Positions 46,001-57,899 of a DNA stretch of 64,000 nucleotides are shown piece after piece; the first letter of the stretch is position 1, and every line of letters starts with the position of its first letter. Below the pieces are notes generated by a model. It was given only the letters and a program-made list of their open reading frames with translations, did no database searches and had not been told where the DNA came from. Both the position numbers and the translations under genes were made by a program. Origin of the DNA: Hypomyces perniciosus (taxonomy: Eukaryota > Ascomycota > Sordariomycetes > Hypocreales > Hypocreaceae); assembly GCA_008477525.1 (NCBI GenBank), contig SPDT01000001.1:4340001-4404000 (forward strand), given 5' to 3'.

Positions 46001-46766
46001 CTCCTATGTCTATGCCTATAGACGGAGTGTGGCAGCTGCTAGTACCTTGATGCTATTCTCGGTCAACGAAGCGTTAACGACCTGGTTACCACTACCTCAA
46101 TTCATTCCTTCGGCTCGGCTGGCGCAGCTTCGATTGATCAATCGGGTCCGCGAGATTATCACCTCGCAGATGTCGAGTGCATCAACCCCTGCGGCAGAGC
46201 TATCAAGGCTCCTCGGCGAAGAAGACTCCCAACTAGACGAACAGGTGGCCCGTTTAATTACAAAGCACAACTTCCTCTCTTGGAATGCCAGCACGGCTGG
46301 TCAGATGGAGATTATTGAGTACTTGGAAGAACTAGTCGAGCTTGTCAAACTGCTGGTTGGAGTGAACGCTTTCCGAAGCGGCATGCTTGAGAAACCCAAC
46401 TACAAGCAGTACATGAAACAGATGGAGGCCGGTCGAACATCCTTGGACCGAATTCGCTCGACTCGCACTGGTGCTTCGACTCGCAGGAACAGTGTTTCTG
46501 CTGCCCAAGCTGCCGTATCTGAGATCCAGGATCCAACACTGAGGAGCGCCGTCATGACCGCACTTCGCGTTGAGAGATTCAGGCAGAAGTTGCGGGGAGT
46601 CAAGGACCGTGGGGCTAGGACCCTCGGTAGGAACGAGAGCAACAGTGAGGGTGGTGAAGATGACGTGCCTGTGAGTCTACAGAGAGTTAGTACACGGCTC
46701 TGGCAGGACAACCAGGCAAGGAGAAGATCGCTCACTAGGGGTGATGTTCGGAATACTCCTGCTTGA
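43087..46766 (+). CDS. Large fungal membrane protein of the ArAE_2/DUF2421 (FUSC-like) type
   Basis: Two exons (43087-45484 and 45544-46766) encode 1206 residues. The N-terminal block has about six hydrophobic segments between residues 27 and 190 (e.g. IEGLLMILFGAILGLSWSIFGL). A long cytoplasmic-type region (about 200-690) with a basic KTRRKEKKKGR patch follows. A second membrane block of about six segments (YAIKLAVAVFLVSWPAF, FVISLF-like segments, AFLVGGVAAMLVEISISP) ends near residue 840, with a C-terminal helical domain after it. This is the organisation of fungal proteins called putative ER transporter 6TM N-terminal plus ArAE_2/DUF2421, related to yeast Bre4. Substrate is unknown; brefeldin-A sensitivity in yeast suggests a role in secretion. 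The frame is open ten codons upstream without an ATG, so 43087 was taken as start. Confidence 0.88.
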
Positions 46767-47252
46767 GTTACGATGAGGCGGGATTATTTGCGTGATGTTT
46801 TTTTATGGTTGAGAACGCTATCTTGGTATGGTATACTTTATCATCTGGTCTACACAGCATTCGGCGGGCACTGGCGTTGATGGTTTGGCATGAAGGGGTC
46901 ATTTTGCGCATTAAGAGACTCAAATGCCATTAATTCATGAGAAGACTCGACGTGGATCAGAAGAATCAGTGTAATAATACATTATAAACCTTTCATGAAA
47001 ACCATACACCCCAAAACTTCAAGTAATTGTCCATATCCTAGCTGACGAAACTGAAAACATGATACGCTGTATGTCCTCTCAATAGTAACACCCCTTGTAC
47101 GCCGTGTTCGAATCCAATCCATCGTCGTAAGACGCTTGAATAGCGAAGTGTATATCAAAGCCAAAGCACGATACGCTGCTGTGTGCAAAACCAAACAGCT
47201 GAGCTTAAAAAATACTGAAAAAAAACGACCAAGTTTTGAAAAGCTCGGAGGC
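46767..47252. other. Convergent intergenic region
   Basis: 486 AT-rich bases between the stop codons of the ArAE_2-type gene and spt3. No feature is seen beyond probable 3' ends. Confidence 0.45.
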
Positions 47253-48569
47253 TTAGATAATGTTGAGGGTTGAATGCTGCGACATCCTCGTGTTGTTAAG
47301 CATAGCGCGCGACTTCTTTGGTCTCTCCTGAAACCTTCGAAAGGCCTCCTGCACATGTCGCGGCTCGACGGGTGTCCTCCCCTCACTAGGCGGATCAAAC
47401 AGGCCCTGCTGGTGCTTGCGCTTCTTGGACCCGGCGTTGTCGCCGCCGTTCTGGGCTCTAGCCATGTCCTCCTGCTCCTTGACTTTGAGGGCGACCTCGG
47501 TGAGGGTCTGGACCATTTCGAAGGTGAGGAAACCAAGGATGTCGACGATGTCGTCGGAGGGTTTGCTGTCGGTGACGATGCCGAAGCCGGCCCATTCGCG
47601 GAAGCGCTTGCCTTTGCGCCATGTGAATGATGCCTGTCGATATTCGGACCAGGTGACGTATTCTTCTTTGGTCATGACTTTGGTGCGCTCGTCGGCCTTG
47701 CGGAGGCGCTGGAGAGTGATGTAGTTCATTTCTTCCTCCTCTTCATCCTCTTCGTCGTCGCGCTCGGGGACTTCGACGGCGTAGAAGGATGCGGGTTCCC
47801 ATGGAAGACCGACTTTGGCCTTTTTGTTCTTCTTTGCAGCGTCGTCGACGGGGCCGCCCGGGACGACGCCGCCGACTGCGTCATCACCGGCGGCGAGATC
47901 TGCATCTGCGCCCTTGTCGTCTGAGTCTTTGACGTTCTTGCGGACGTCTTTCCATGAGAGAAAAGTACGGAGGCGAGAGACCTTGGCTTGGTCGTGGCGA
48001 ATTTGAAAGATGAGATCATTGGTGCTGATGGATTTTGAACCGCGCCTAGAAGCGAGTTCTGTACAATTTCGAAGCTGCAAGGCGTGTTAGCAAATGGTGA
48101 GCGCAGTAGGATGGAGGAGCACGAGTACCAATTCTATGACCTGTTGTCGAACGATATCTTCTATGATGCCGGTGGTTTCAACAGAGGGCTCGGCTGTCTC
48201 GCCGGAGACGTACATCATCTGTTGGAATTTGTTAATCATGTATGCTCGGTTGGAAGCCCTAGATGCTTGTCCAGATTTGTGGTTGTTGCCTACGGCAAAG
48301 GCTGTGGGGGAGACCATTGTTGGAACGCGTCTTGATGAAGGGAAGACGAGGGAGATGTGGCATATGGACGGGTAAGAGAGCTGGTTGGGTTGGTGCATGA
48401 TGTGAAAAGCATCTCAGGCTCGTGGCCTCACAGCTTATCTGAATGGCATACAGCTGATGGAGAGAATGGCTACGAGCTCGGCATCATTGGGACTCCTCTG
48501 GCACTAGATGCTTACCTGACTGATCTCCTGGCGATACTTGTACGCCTTGTTGTCCTTTGAGTCCGCCAT
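47253..48569 (-). CDS. spt3: SAGA complex subunit Spt3
   Basis: Three exons on the minus strand (48569-48516, 48218-48129, 48074-47253) encode 321 residues. The first histone-fold begins [16 protein letters not shown] and continues [25 protein letters not shown], then [27 protein letters not shown]. The second, TFIID-18-like half is near [40 protein letters not shown]. Spt3 is a histone-fold pair protein in SAGA that helps deliver TBP to promoters. The first intron is long (297 bases) and is placed to give the [11 protein letters not shown] junction seen in the family. An acidic run ([12 protein letters not shown]) separates the two halves. The C-terminal 70 residues are low-complexity. Confidence 0.94.
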
Positions 48570-49251
48570 GTTGGCAGCTGCTCAAGAGCCCGTTGATTTG
48601 CAGCGATGATGAATCCGCGTAGCGATACAGAATGGTGCGAAGCGTTGCGTAGTAATGCGACCAATCTGTAAGATTCACGGCGATGGCCAGCAATGGTAGT
48701 GACGCTCAGAAGTGGCAGCGATTCCGTAGAGCCAAGTGTCGTGATGATGATTGAACGAGCAAAAACTAAAGAGAAAATGAGAGGCCTCTTTTGTTTTCCC
48801 TGCCGATATTAACAATTACCAAAAAACTTGCATGAAGGGGAGTTGAAGGTATCAAGGCTGAGGCTTCATTAGCAGTAGTAGTTGTGGAAAACGATAGTAC
48901 TACTGCTACACCTACCTGGCTGGCACAGTGTCAATTGGATATTACGGGGAGAAGACTTATAGTCCACGCACTGTACCCACCACTCCTACTACGCACACTC
49001 ATTGAAGCACGTGACATTCTGATGGGCCTCTCTACTCATACTTCGTAGACGGCTCAACTTCATATGACAAGGTCTATGATGGATAAGTATGAAGACAGTA
49101 TCTCCGGATGAATGAGTTAAGTTGTCACACATTCACACAGCTCTTATTGGCAGACACGATCGATGATGATTCATGGTGATTTTTCTTCGATATATGTCAA
49201 CAATTTTAGTGTTTTCATACGGTGTCATAATATAGTATTATGACTTGAGAC
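48570..49251. other. Intergenic region between spt3 (5') and the carboxyl methyltransferase gene (3')
   Basis: 682 bases holding the spt3 promoter and the 3' end of the next minus-strand gene. A CACGTG hexamer (GCACGTGACATTC) is seen near 49009. No gene. Confidence 0.45.
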
Positions 49252-50389
49252 TCAGCTCAAGACTCCTCCTCCAACAGTCTCCAGTGAGCTACAGCCTTCT
49301 CCCTTGAAGCCCCAAACGACGATGTAATGCCCAGCAAGTAACTTCCATTCCTCAACTTCATCCAGGCCTTCTAGCCTGTCTACTCTCTCCTTCTCGTCGG
49401 GGTCGACCCACGTGTCCCAGATGCTATCAATGGTCATATGTCGAACCACCTCAAACCCTGCCTTCTGAAGCCGTGCCTCCTGATCTCGGTGGTCTCGGCA
49501 GTGCTCAAGGCCGGGCATATGTATATTCCGTGCTGCTAAATTCGATACCATTGTGTCGCTGAACGCGCCGCCCAGGTGTATTGGTTCGTAGATAATGATG
49601 GCGAGATTGGGTATCCGAGAAGAAAAGTACTGGATAATGCGCTCCGACTCTTCCTGGCTGAGATAGCAGAGACAGCATTCGGACAGGACCAGTGTGGGAA
49701 TATCTGTACGGAGGTTTGGTAGTGTTTCGTTTACGGTGAGGGATAGACTACGAATGTCTATCCCATGACTGTGATACTCGCTGCCATTTGACGGCCGACT
49801 GGTCCAGTTGCCAGCCTCTCCTATAGATCGATTGCTCAAGATGCTCGCCAGGGGCGGTGCCATCTCGACAGTCTTGAGTTTTCTAGTACACGTTACGGCG
49901 AAGTCGATCTCATGATAGATGAGATCTTGGTGACCATGCTCGGCAAATAGCTTAAATGGCCGGGTGTCTGTGCCGGCACCAAGAGAGACAATCTGCTTCT
50001 GTTCCGAGCCTGAAAGAAACGAGTGAACCAGAGTGTCTATCGCCGTTGTGCGCGTATATGTTCCTGTGGGAATGTTGAGCAGCGATACGAGAGGAAAGAT
50101 GAAAGTGCGGTTAACCTCTGTTGATGATGGGGAACCGTCTTGCAGGTGGACCATCAATGCTGGAAACAAAGTATCGCGCATAAGGGTCATTCAGATATCC
50201 CAGATCGACGGCGCTGAATCTAGACACGGCAGCATCCGTATCGGTGCCCTGGATCGTGTAATCATCAGACTGGCCATGTCCAGCGCTTCCACCGTGTTGG
50301 CCGCGTCCTCCTCGTCCTCTGCTTCGAAAGCCCCGACCGCTACCTCTGCCCCTGAGGGACAGTAGGTTGGGGATTGAGGATGCCGACAT
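49252..50389 (-). CDS. Leucine carboxyl methyltransferase (Ppm1/LCMT1 type)
   Basis: Two exons on the minus strand (50389-50116 and 50063-49252) encode 361 residues. The SAM-binding fold has the family motif [15 protein letters not shown], followed by [14 protein letters not shown] and [16 protein letters not shown]. The N-terminal core carries [20 protein letters not shown]. The enzyme methylates the C-terminal leucine of the PP2A catalytic subunit, which favours binding of B-type regulatory subunits. The first 40 residues are Gly/Arg-rich ([18 protein letters not shown]), an extension of the kind I recall in other fungal Ppm1 proteins. The ATG at 50389 starts [16 protein letters not shown]. 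The downstream ATG at 50190 would remove the N-terminal SAM-domain lead and is rejected. Confidence 0.92.
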
Positions 50390-51306
50390 GTGATGTGATG
50401 GCGATGATTCAGCAGTTCATGTTGATAATGTGAGAATATTGCTTTGTTGGTGGAAGAGAATACCTACCACTATGAAGATGACTGTTGCATTAGTGCTATC
50501 TAGATATTATGGGGGGTGCAGTTTGCAGCAATGACGTCGCCCCGCCTCTGCGGGGGAACCTGTGCATTCTCGAGACATTAACACGTCTTCTCACAACGAA
50601 CCGAGCAGAATCGTGAATTCAAGTTAATAATACCAATACTATTAGTATTTATCCAAAAAGAGATACGATACCATTATGGCAATGTCCTATGTCCAAGCGG
50701 GCTATTTATATCTCGTCAAATTTTAAATCTTGGCAATAAGACGGACGCGGATATCTCGGCAATACTACGTCTTTGCACCGTACGAAGTCTTGAGAATGAC
50801 TCTAATACTTCGTACACATTAAACAGGCCGCGTTTTTCATAGCCCCTATCTATTAGTAGTACTCGTAATAGGCTGGCATCAACCCAAAAGGGCAGTCGCC
50901 GACACAAAGAGATACTACTTCGTACTACTAATACTAATACTAGTCCATGACTCACGCATAGGACGGCGTTAATAATAGTGGTGCTGCCTCGTATGGATTT
51001 CGGAGTACGGAGTACATCAATAGTGCGGCGAAATATTAGGCATGATACGACGTACTCCACTGCAGAGCCTCAAAGCCTCTATAATGTCCCTGCACCCATA
51101 ACCCATAGGCGCCAACTCCGCTCACTTCATTCATTCAACCTCTCCTTCTGAGTCGGGCAAATAACAAGACTCTATACATTTATTTTTCGTCGATCGGGGC
51201 TTTGAGCAGGCCTTAAGTTGCTGCTCCGACCCTATTTATTTATTCTTTCTTTCTCTCGTCACTCTTTATTTACCTGTTACTTTCCTCTCGCTTTTCATTA
51301 ACCAAC
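50390..51306. promoter_or_regulatory. Divergent intergenic region with GTAC repeats
   Basis: 917 bases between two outward-facing genes. GTAC-type motifs occur near 50779, 50808, 50917 (TACTTCGTACTACTAATAC) and 51001-51015 (CGGAGTACGGAGTAC). The right 120 bases are CT-rich with TTCTTTCTTTCTC just before the start at 51307, a typical fungal core promoter context. Confidence 0.5.
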
Positions 51307-52436
51307 ATGAACATGGCCCACCCAATGAGCTGGATCGTGTTTCACGATAAGGAGCGCTATGAGATAGAGCTGTCTCCTTGGGCCTGGCCTGTCCTTGCCA
51401 TTGATGCTATCCTCATCATCCCTCTTATCTTTGCCGTATGTTGTTCCCATTTGAATCTCATCCATCGAGACTAACATCACACACACAGATTGGCTACACC
51501 CTGAGCAGCATCTACTCCGTCTTGACCATCATCGAAGACGATAGCCCTCCCGCCTACAATCTTGTTGCCCCCCCAGCCGATGGCTCGACTGTCAAGAACA
51601 ATGACGACGACCCCGAAGCTCTTCCCGTCGAGAACCGCAGCCGCCCCGTTACGTCCTCTATCCGCTCTATCGACCGTGTTCTCTCCTCTCACGGCGGCTA
51701 CAGAGCCAGCTTTCGCGGCATCACCTGCGCCATTGCCCTCTATTACATGACCGGAATCATCGCCAGCCTCCTCTCAAGCCGTCGCACCAGTTCCGTGGGC
51801 AAGCTTCTCGCCTCTCTTGCCGTCGTCCAATTCAGCGCAGCCTGGGTCCACATCGTCATCTCGACTCCTTCGACCAAGTACTTCTGGCGCCGTCTGCCGC
51901 CTTTCCAGACTACTCTCAAGGCTGCGTGGGCACCCGTCGTTCTAGCCTGGATTGCTGAGATCTTCGCCGAGATGATCCCTGCCTCTTTGGCCACCGCACT
52001 CGAATTCAACATGCCCGAGGTCAACATGGTTGTGGGTGACAAAGGCCTCGAGGAACTTATCAAAGCCGAAATGCGTTTCATCCTCACCGCCGTGGGTATC
52101 TGCGTCCTCAGCGTTTTCCTGTACATGGTCATGGTCATCCCCTCCCAGGTCGTCCTCACTCGCGTGCTGGCCTCCCTGCTCCCCGAAGAGGACGAGACCA
52201 TCGTCCCCTTCGACCGGACCTTTAGGGGCAAGATCGAGCCCGCTGTGGTAGGCGGTCGAGGATACGCCACCATTGCCGATGCTTGGTCTACTTTCACCCC
52301 TGCTAGCTGGCGCCGGCTGATGGCTCTTTATGCCAAGATCACGCTCCTTTCGTTGACTTCCGTCGTTTTGGTTGTCCTTGCCCTCATCCCGCAGGGGTAC
52401 CTCTTGGTTAAGATCACCCCCATGGGTCCGTCGTAA
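51307..52436 (+). CDS. Conserved fungal integral membrane protein
   Basis: Two exons (51307-51435 and 51489-52436) encode 358 residues. Hydrophobic segments lie at about 27-50 (WPVLAIDAILIIPLIFAIGYTL), 124-142, 150-170, 190-215, 240-265 and 325-348, so it is a multi-pass membrane protein. Conserved-looking soluble stretches include IIEDDSPPAYNLVAPP, RPVTSSIRSIDRVLSSHGGYRA, STKYFWRRLPPF and DETIVPFDRTFRGKIEPAVVGGRGY. From memory this is an ascomycete family often mislabelled 'ubiquitin carrier protein' in databases. It has no E2 fold or catalytic cysteine motif. Function is unknown. Confidence 0.8.
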
Positions 52437-53127
52437 GCTCTGAGTAGTCCGTCTCACTCCCAGGATTGGCGGTAAACACCAACTACCTATCGCTGCAATC
52501 AGAAGGTATACACAACACTTGTTTTATTCCCAAATACCATGTATGTATGTACTGGACAGCATCTATGCATTACTAGGAACGAGGGATATTCGCTGGACAC
52601 TATGGACCGTCTTGGATAGGAAAGGCAAAACACGTTTCAACTCAATAGTCTTGTTAAATCAGACTGAACCGGACCGTTCTCCTTCATAAAGTCTGTTGTA
52701 TTTTTTTATCGTCTTAGTTCTTGATTCTTAGTCTTCCATACGTGAGGTCTGTCATTTACAACCCGCCATACAATTCCGCCAAGGGATTCGTCATCTCTTT
52801 CCCACGACCAAGGTCTCTCTGTTTGCCCTTCGTTCCTGTCTTTGTCCATCATCCCATTGTGCAGGGTTCATTCCACTATCAAGTCATAAAATCCAATCAT
52901 CGTTGACAACCCTTGACTCGCTAGGCATCTCGGAGGAGAAGGGGTAACCGGCGAGACGAGAGGTATAAAAGACAAAGGAAAAAAGAAAACGTAGAAAAAG
53001 AACCAACACAGCAACGTCGATAGGGGCATGTGGGGGAAGAGGGAGAGGGGGGGTATGATAGGATAGTCTAACCGATGTCTACTCACAACGCCGCCCGATA
53101 AAAAAGCCAAAAGTGCACAGATGGTGT
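52437..53127. other. Convergent intergenic region
   Basis: 691 bases between the stops of the membrane protein gene and the kinesin gene. It is purine-rich at 52960-53060 on the plus strand. No gene is seen. Confidence 0.45.
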
Positions 53128-56040
53128 CTACGACTTATTGAAGAACCAGCTGCTGCGCTTGTTGCTATTTCCCTCGTTCTGCTGAAGTGTCTGGATCGTA
53201 GGGACCGTAGGAGCGTCACCACCGCCGCCTCGGAGAGGCTTCGCAATGCGGCTACCGGCATTGGCAAAGCTGAAGTTGCCAGTGGCGCCGCCGAGCCCGC
53301 GGGTGCTTCCAGCCTTGGCTGCCTCGAGACGCTCCTTGACGGAAGCAAGCTGCACCTCGAACCTGAGAGAGTTGGCAGCGTTAGCATAATCCACTGGATT
53401 GATTGGGTGATCAGAATGTGTAAAGGGATACATACTTGTGGTTCGCCGTCGCCATCTTCTCCTGGCTGTCCTGCAGCAGGCTTTCCAAGCTCTGGATCCG
53501 CTCGTTTCTCGCAATGAGCTTGCGCTCAGCGATGGCAACTTCCTTCTTCAAGGCAGAGTTCTGTTCAACCAGCTGGCGCTGCACCTGGGTGAGCTGTTCC
53601 AGGTTCCTCTCGAGGAAGGCCATCTTCTTCTGCTGGGCACGGTTGTTGGATGACCGCAGCACGTTGTTGTACTGCTCACGGGTCTCATCTAGTGAGATCT
53701 CCAGCTCCACAACGCGCTCGCAGCGGTTCTGCAGGTCTCGCATGAGGCTCTTCTTCATGACGTCGAATTCTGCAATCTGTTGCTGGACAGTCTTGCCATT
53801 GGCCATGGGGCCAGCGCCTCCTGACTTTACGCGCTGTTGTAGATCATCAATCAGGGTCTTCATTCTTGCGTTCTCAGTAGCTTTGTGAGCAAGATCGGCC
53901 TTGAGCTCATCAACAAGTTGTGTCTCGGACTTTTGACGGTTGGCATAAGCTGCCTCCAGTCGTGCCTTGACTTCCTCGACGTCGCCCTCCCCAAGATTAC
54001 GTGCCAGGACATCTTCGTATTCCTGCTGGAGTGCCTCCAGTCTTGCTTCAAGCTCCTGTCTCCGGCGAGCGTCCAAATCGTTGGATGAGCCGCTGTACAT
54101 GGAAAGCTCTGCTTGTCTGACGATGCCTTGCGTCTCAACCATCTTTGCCCGAAGTGCCTTAAACTCATCCGGAGCAATGTGATCGCCGATTGTACTCTGC
54201 TCGTACAAGGCGTCAATGTGCTTGATGGTCTCCGCAATGGACCGTTCGTTGTCACTGAAAACATCACCGCCAAGTTCGAAGCCGGCCATCATCTTGGCCA
54301 TCTTCTCGGCCTTCTTCTTCTCCTTCTCGTCAAAGGCTGCGCCCGTCTCCTTGGCGCTCATCTTTACGTCGAGGAGCTGCTGCTTCACGTCGTCCAGTTC
54401 GGTGGTAAGTTCCGAGTTGGCCTCCTTGAGCGCGTCCATCGTGATCTGAGCCTCCTTACTCTCAAACGTCAACCGTTCTAATTGCATCTTGAATTCGTTG
54501 ACTTCTGTCGTGAGCTTCTCATTTTCCTTGCCCATCTTGCTGTCATGCTCCTTCAGATAGGCGAGTTCCTCCTTGGTCTCCCGAAGTTGCTTTTCGGCCG
54601 TCGCCGCCTGCGTTTCCTTCTCTGCGAGCTGGTCCTGCAGCTCATTCTCTCGCCGTAGGAACTCTTCACGCTCATCTTTCTCTAGCGTTATGCTCGGGGT
54701 TCCAGCGCGCTCAGAGGCCACGGGGGTCTCTGAGCGGCTATCTGCCTGAAATCGCGAGGGTGTGGATGGCCGTGGTGTCCTGGGATCGGCCTTGGCCCCT
54801 GGAACAACCTCGGCGATTGGCGGTACCCATCTGTCCTTCGGGACTGAGTCTCCAGCACGCCAGAGCTGAATTTCACCTTCCAGGTTGGCAATGTAGTTCT
54901 CGAAGTTGGTAACTTGACCTTGTGCCTTCTTAAGCAGCGACTTGAGCTCGGCAGGACTGAGTTCGGCATTGACCTTGGCCTTGTTCTTGATGGACTTGGC
55001 TCGTGTGCCGAATCGCAGAGTGCTCAAGGTTTCTGAATCGTTGTAGCTGCTGGGGGAACAATTGATGATGAGCGTGGTGCGGCTGTTGCCACCAAGAGAT
55101 TCTTGCAGTATACGGGTCAACTTGGAGTCTCGGTAGGGAACGTGCGAAGATTTGCCGTCTGTCAAGGCGTTGATGACCATGCCCAAGGCACTCAAGCTCT
55201 TGTTGATTTTCTTGGCTTCCTCAAGCGTCTGGCCGCTGGCGCCAGTCTTCCCCACCTTTTCGCTGCCAGCCAAATCCACCAGAAACAGCTGACCGCTCTT
55301 CGCCGATCCCGTCTCAACGTTCTTCTGCGTAATGGTGACCACAAAGATGGAATGCGATCGCGACGACTCTTGATTCATGTTTGTGGCGGCCACTGCACGG
55401 GCGTTTCCTCCCCTCCTCATGACCTCGTACACCTCCTGGACGCTGGAGACGTAGATCTCCAACAGCCCCTTGACGTAGACACCGCGGTTCTTTTCTTCGT
55501 GAATGGGGAGATTATCGTTCTGGGGAGCCAGCAGATCGCGAATCCTCTCCATGTAAATCTCCATGTAGCTCACACGGACGGTGTACTCGATTGTGCTTGG
55601 ACTCGACAGAATGCTGGCAAAGATCTGCTCGACAATGCGCGGAATCACACCCCGTCCCTCCGCGTCGTCAATATTGGTTCCCATCATGGTATACGATTTA
55701 CCAGCGCCGGTCTGGCCGTATGCGAATACAGTGCCGTTGTAGCCATTGAGAATGTCGTCGACGGTCGGACGGATGGAGTAGTCAAAGATGTCCTGCTGCT
55801 TACACCCCATATCGAAGATCCGGTCAAAGGTAAAGGAACCCTGTGCCTCTTTGGACTGCGAAAGCCGTTAGCCGGGTACGTGCATCATGGCCGTCAACGG
55901 CCGCGGGAGGCAGATGCATGTACATCGAGAGAGCAAGTGTCGTCAGAGGCGAACGTCACAATCGGCTTGCCGCCTGATTCGAGTTCCACCCGGTTCTGCG
56001 GCCGGAACCGGGCCACGACCTTGATACTGTTGGCAGACAT
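53128..56040 (-). CDS. Conventional kinesin (kinesin-1 heavy chain)
   Basis: Three exons on the minus strand (56040-55924, 55855-53436, 53362-53128) encode 923 residues, close to the size of Neurospora NKIN and Aspergillus KinA. The motor domain starts SIKVVARFRPQNRVE, with the P-loop GQTGAGKS at residues 86-93, switch I NMNQESSRSH, switch II LVDLAGSE and the neck-linker region after AKSIKNKAKVN. Stalk coiled coils occupy most of 380-850. The tail carries the autoinhibitory IAK motif (SRIAKPLRGGGGD) at about residue 885 and ends SSWFFNKS. It moves vesicles and dynein toward microtubule plus ends in hyphae. No light-chain binding is expected, as in other fungal kinesin-1 proteins. The last exon joins at AA|G, restoring KFEVQLASVKERLE. 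Confidence 0.96.
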
Positions 56041-57268
56041 GATGGCGCTCGGGGTGTCAAACAGGCACTGTTGTCATGAGGGTCGAAGTTGTCGAAGCCG
56101 CACAAAGGCGACGAGGAGCTGGTGGGCACCCAAATAGTGCTGTTAGCAGCCCCCCCCCCCAAGAGTCGGAGTCGGAGGAGTCGGACGGCTGGGCGAGCGA
56201 AGGAGGAAATACGAGAGCAACCAAAGACGGCGCAAGCACACAGTTTCTGCTGGTTGAAAGGAAGCAAACAAAACTCGGGCCCAGCAACGCAGAGGAACAG
56301 CGGTCTGGCAGGTTTGGTTTCGGCGGACAGCCCCGAGGTTGTGTTTTGGAATTGGCGAACGCGCTAAGGGGCCTCCGCGTGGTGGTGAAGGCCAGACACT
56401 GCACTGACTGACTGCTATGGAGGGGAAGAGAAGAGGGCGTTACCACTGTTGTGGCCCCGACGTTTCAGCCGGGGGCAGTGAGTCTCTCCGCCTAAAAACG
56501 GGCACGAAAACACCGCGTCAGGGGTATGTTTGTTTGTTAGCGCCGTCTTTCCAGGCGCCTCGGGGGCGTCTGCAAGCGAGTGACAAGAGAAAATGAGGGA
56601 CTGCAAAAGATATACATCGCATCAGACAGTTAGCTGACAGATTGTTGGGGGCTTTTACGGTTATATTGTATTATATTGCAAACACTAGTTGGATAGCAGC
56701 CCTATGTCGTAATGATAGCAATCTGTTGCAATGAGGGCAATCGGAGTTACTGGCTACAGTACTCGCTTGGTCTCGTAGGTATGTGGTAATTGAATGCTAT
56801 GGAGCATCTAATAAGTCTGCAAAACATCCAGAGATTTGCCCATACAAAACATCCATACCACATCACCGAACAATTCCGACTCAGTTGCCTCCATGGTTTT
56901 CTGTCACATGCCAACACCACAACATTCACGCAACATGCACGCAACCCTCCTCTGAACAATGCAAGGGTTGCCCATCTATCTATACTTACTCCGTATACAG
57001 TGCAGAATTTGAGGCGTGCAGAGTACCCCAGGTATGTAGTAGTAACGAATGAATGAACGCTGTTGTCCACCAAGACTACCGAAGAGTGCGTGAAATATCA
57101 TATGCGAATTCTCCCTTGGTATAACCAGTCCAACACCAGAACGCCTGCAATGTATGTCTCTCAGAACCGGCGCTTAGAGCGCAACCCCACGGTATGCAGG
57201 ACGGTCATATGTCGTGCTCAGTCTCCAGGTACGGCCACTTCATTTGCCGCTACCGCCCCCCAGGGCCT
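56041..57268. other. Intergenic region between kinesin-1 (5') and ubc2 (3')
   Basis: 1.2 kb. It has an 11-base C tract at 56150-56160, about 110 bases upstream of the kinesin ATG, followed by GAGTCGGA direct repeats. Open frames on both strands between 56057 and 56450 are shadows of this GC-rich leader. A GTAC-like TACTCCGTATAC lies near 56987. Confidence 0.5.
56150..56160 (+). repeat. Homopolymer C tract
   Basis: Eleven consecutive C bases (G on the transcribed-gene strand) upstream of the kinesin start codon. Homopolymer length is prone to sequencing error. Confidence 0.8.
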
Positions 57269-57899
57269 TTAATCCTCCCAACTCTTCTCAACGGTTTCCC
57301 TCACACGCTTGGTGTATTCCTTCCGGTTGTCTTTGTACAAATTCGACGCTTCCACGTTCGCCGGAGAGCCGGTGTTTGGGTCATTGAGTAAACTGTATTA
57401 AATCAATCGTTAGCCGAGAAGATAAGCAGCGTGCATTGGCATTCGCACCTCTGGATACTGGTCAAGACAGCAGCGACATCGTACGTGGGGCTCCATCGAT
57501 TCTGCAAAATATCCAGACAAAGTTCCCCCGTGGCGTATACGTTTGGGTGGAACATCTGGCTGATGAACTTTACCTGGGGCGGCTTGTTAGGATACTGCTC
57601 CTCAAACTGCATAACCAGTCGAAAGGTTCCATCTTCAAAGGGTGTGTCGGCAGGTCCAATGATAACGGCATTCCTAGCGGAGATACGGTGAGCATACGGC
57701 CTGAGAACTGGGTCCCATTAAGGTGAGGGGCAACGAACCATGTCATGACATTGTCGGGGATGGGAGACGCAGAAACACCAGCAGGAGGGTCTGTTTGCAT
57801 GCGCTATCGATTTGTCAGACACCAGGCCGGATAGGAAGTCGGACAGGAAAAACAAACTTTGAAGTCACGCATCAAGCGACGTCGGGCAGCCGTAGACAT
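57269..57899 (-). CDS. ubc2: E2 ubiquitin-conjugating enzyme Rad6/Ubc2
   Basis: Four exons on the minus strand (57899-57858, 57803-57739, 57673-57449, 57392-57269) encode 151 residues, the length of the Rad6 core without the acidic tail of budding yeast. The sequence begins [21 protein letters not shown]. It has the [15 protein letters not shown] active-site segment with catalytic Cys88 and ends [11 protein letters not shown]. Rad6 ubiquitinates PCNA with Rad18 and histone H2B with Bre1. The first donor, AAA|gtttgt, is weak for a fungus, but the joined protein is colinear with the family. It diverges from the thiolase gene, with 751 bases between starts. Confidence 0.97.

Noticed and set aside
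47106..47115. GTTCGAATCC, a match to a tRNA B box
   Set aside because: No A box or cloverleaf can be formed upstream; judged chance.
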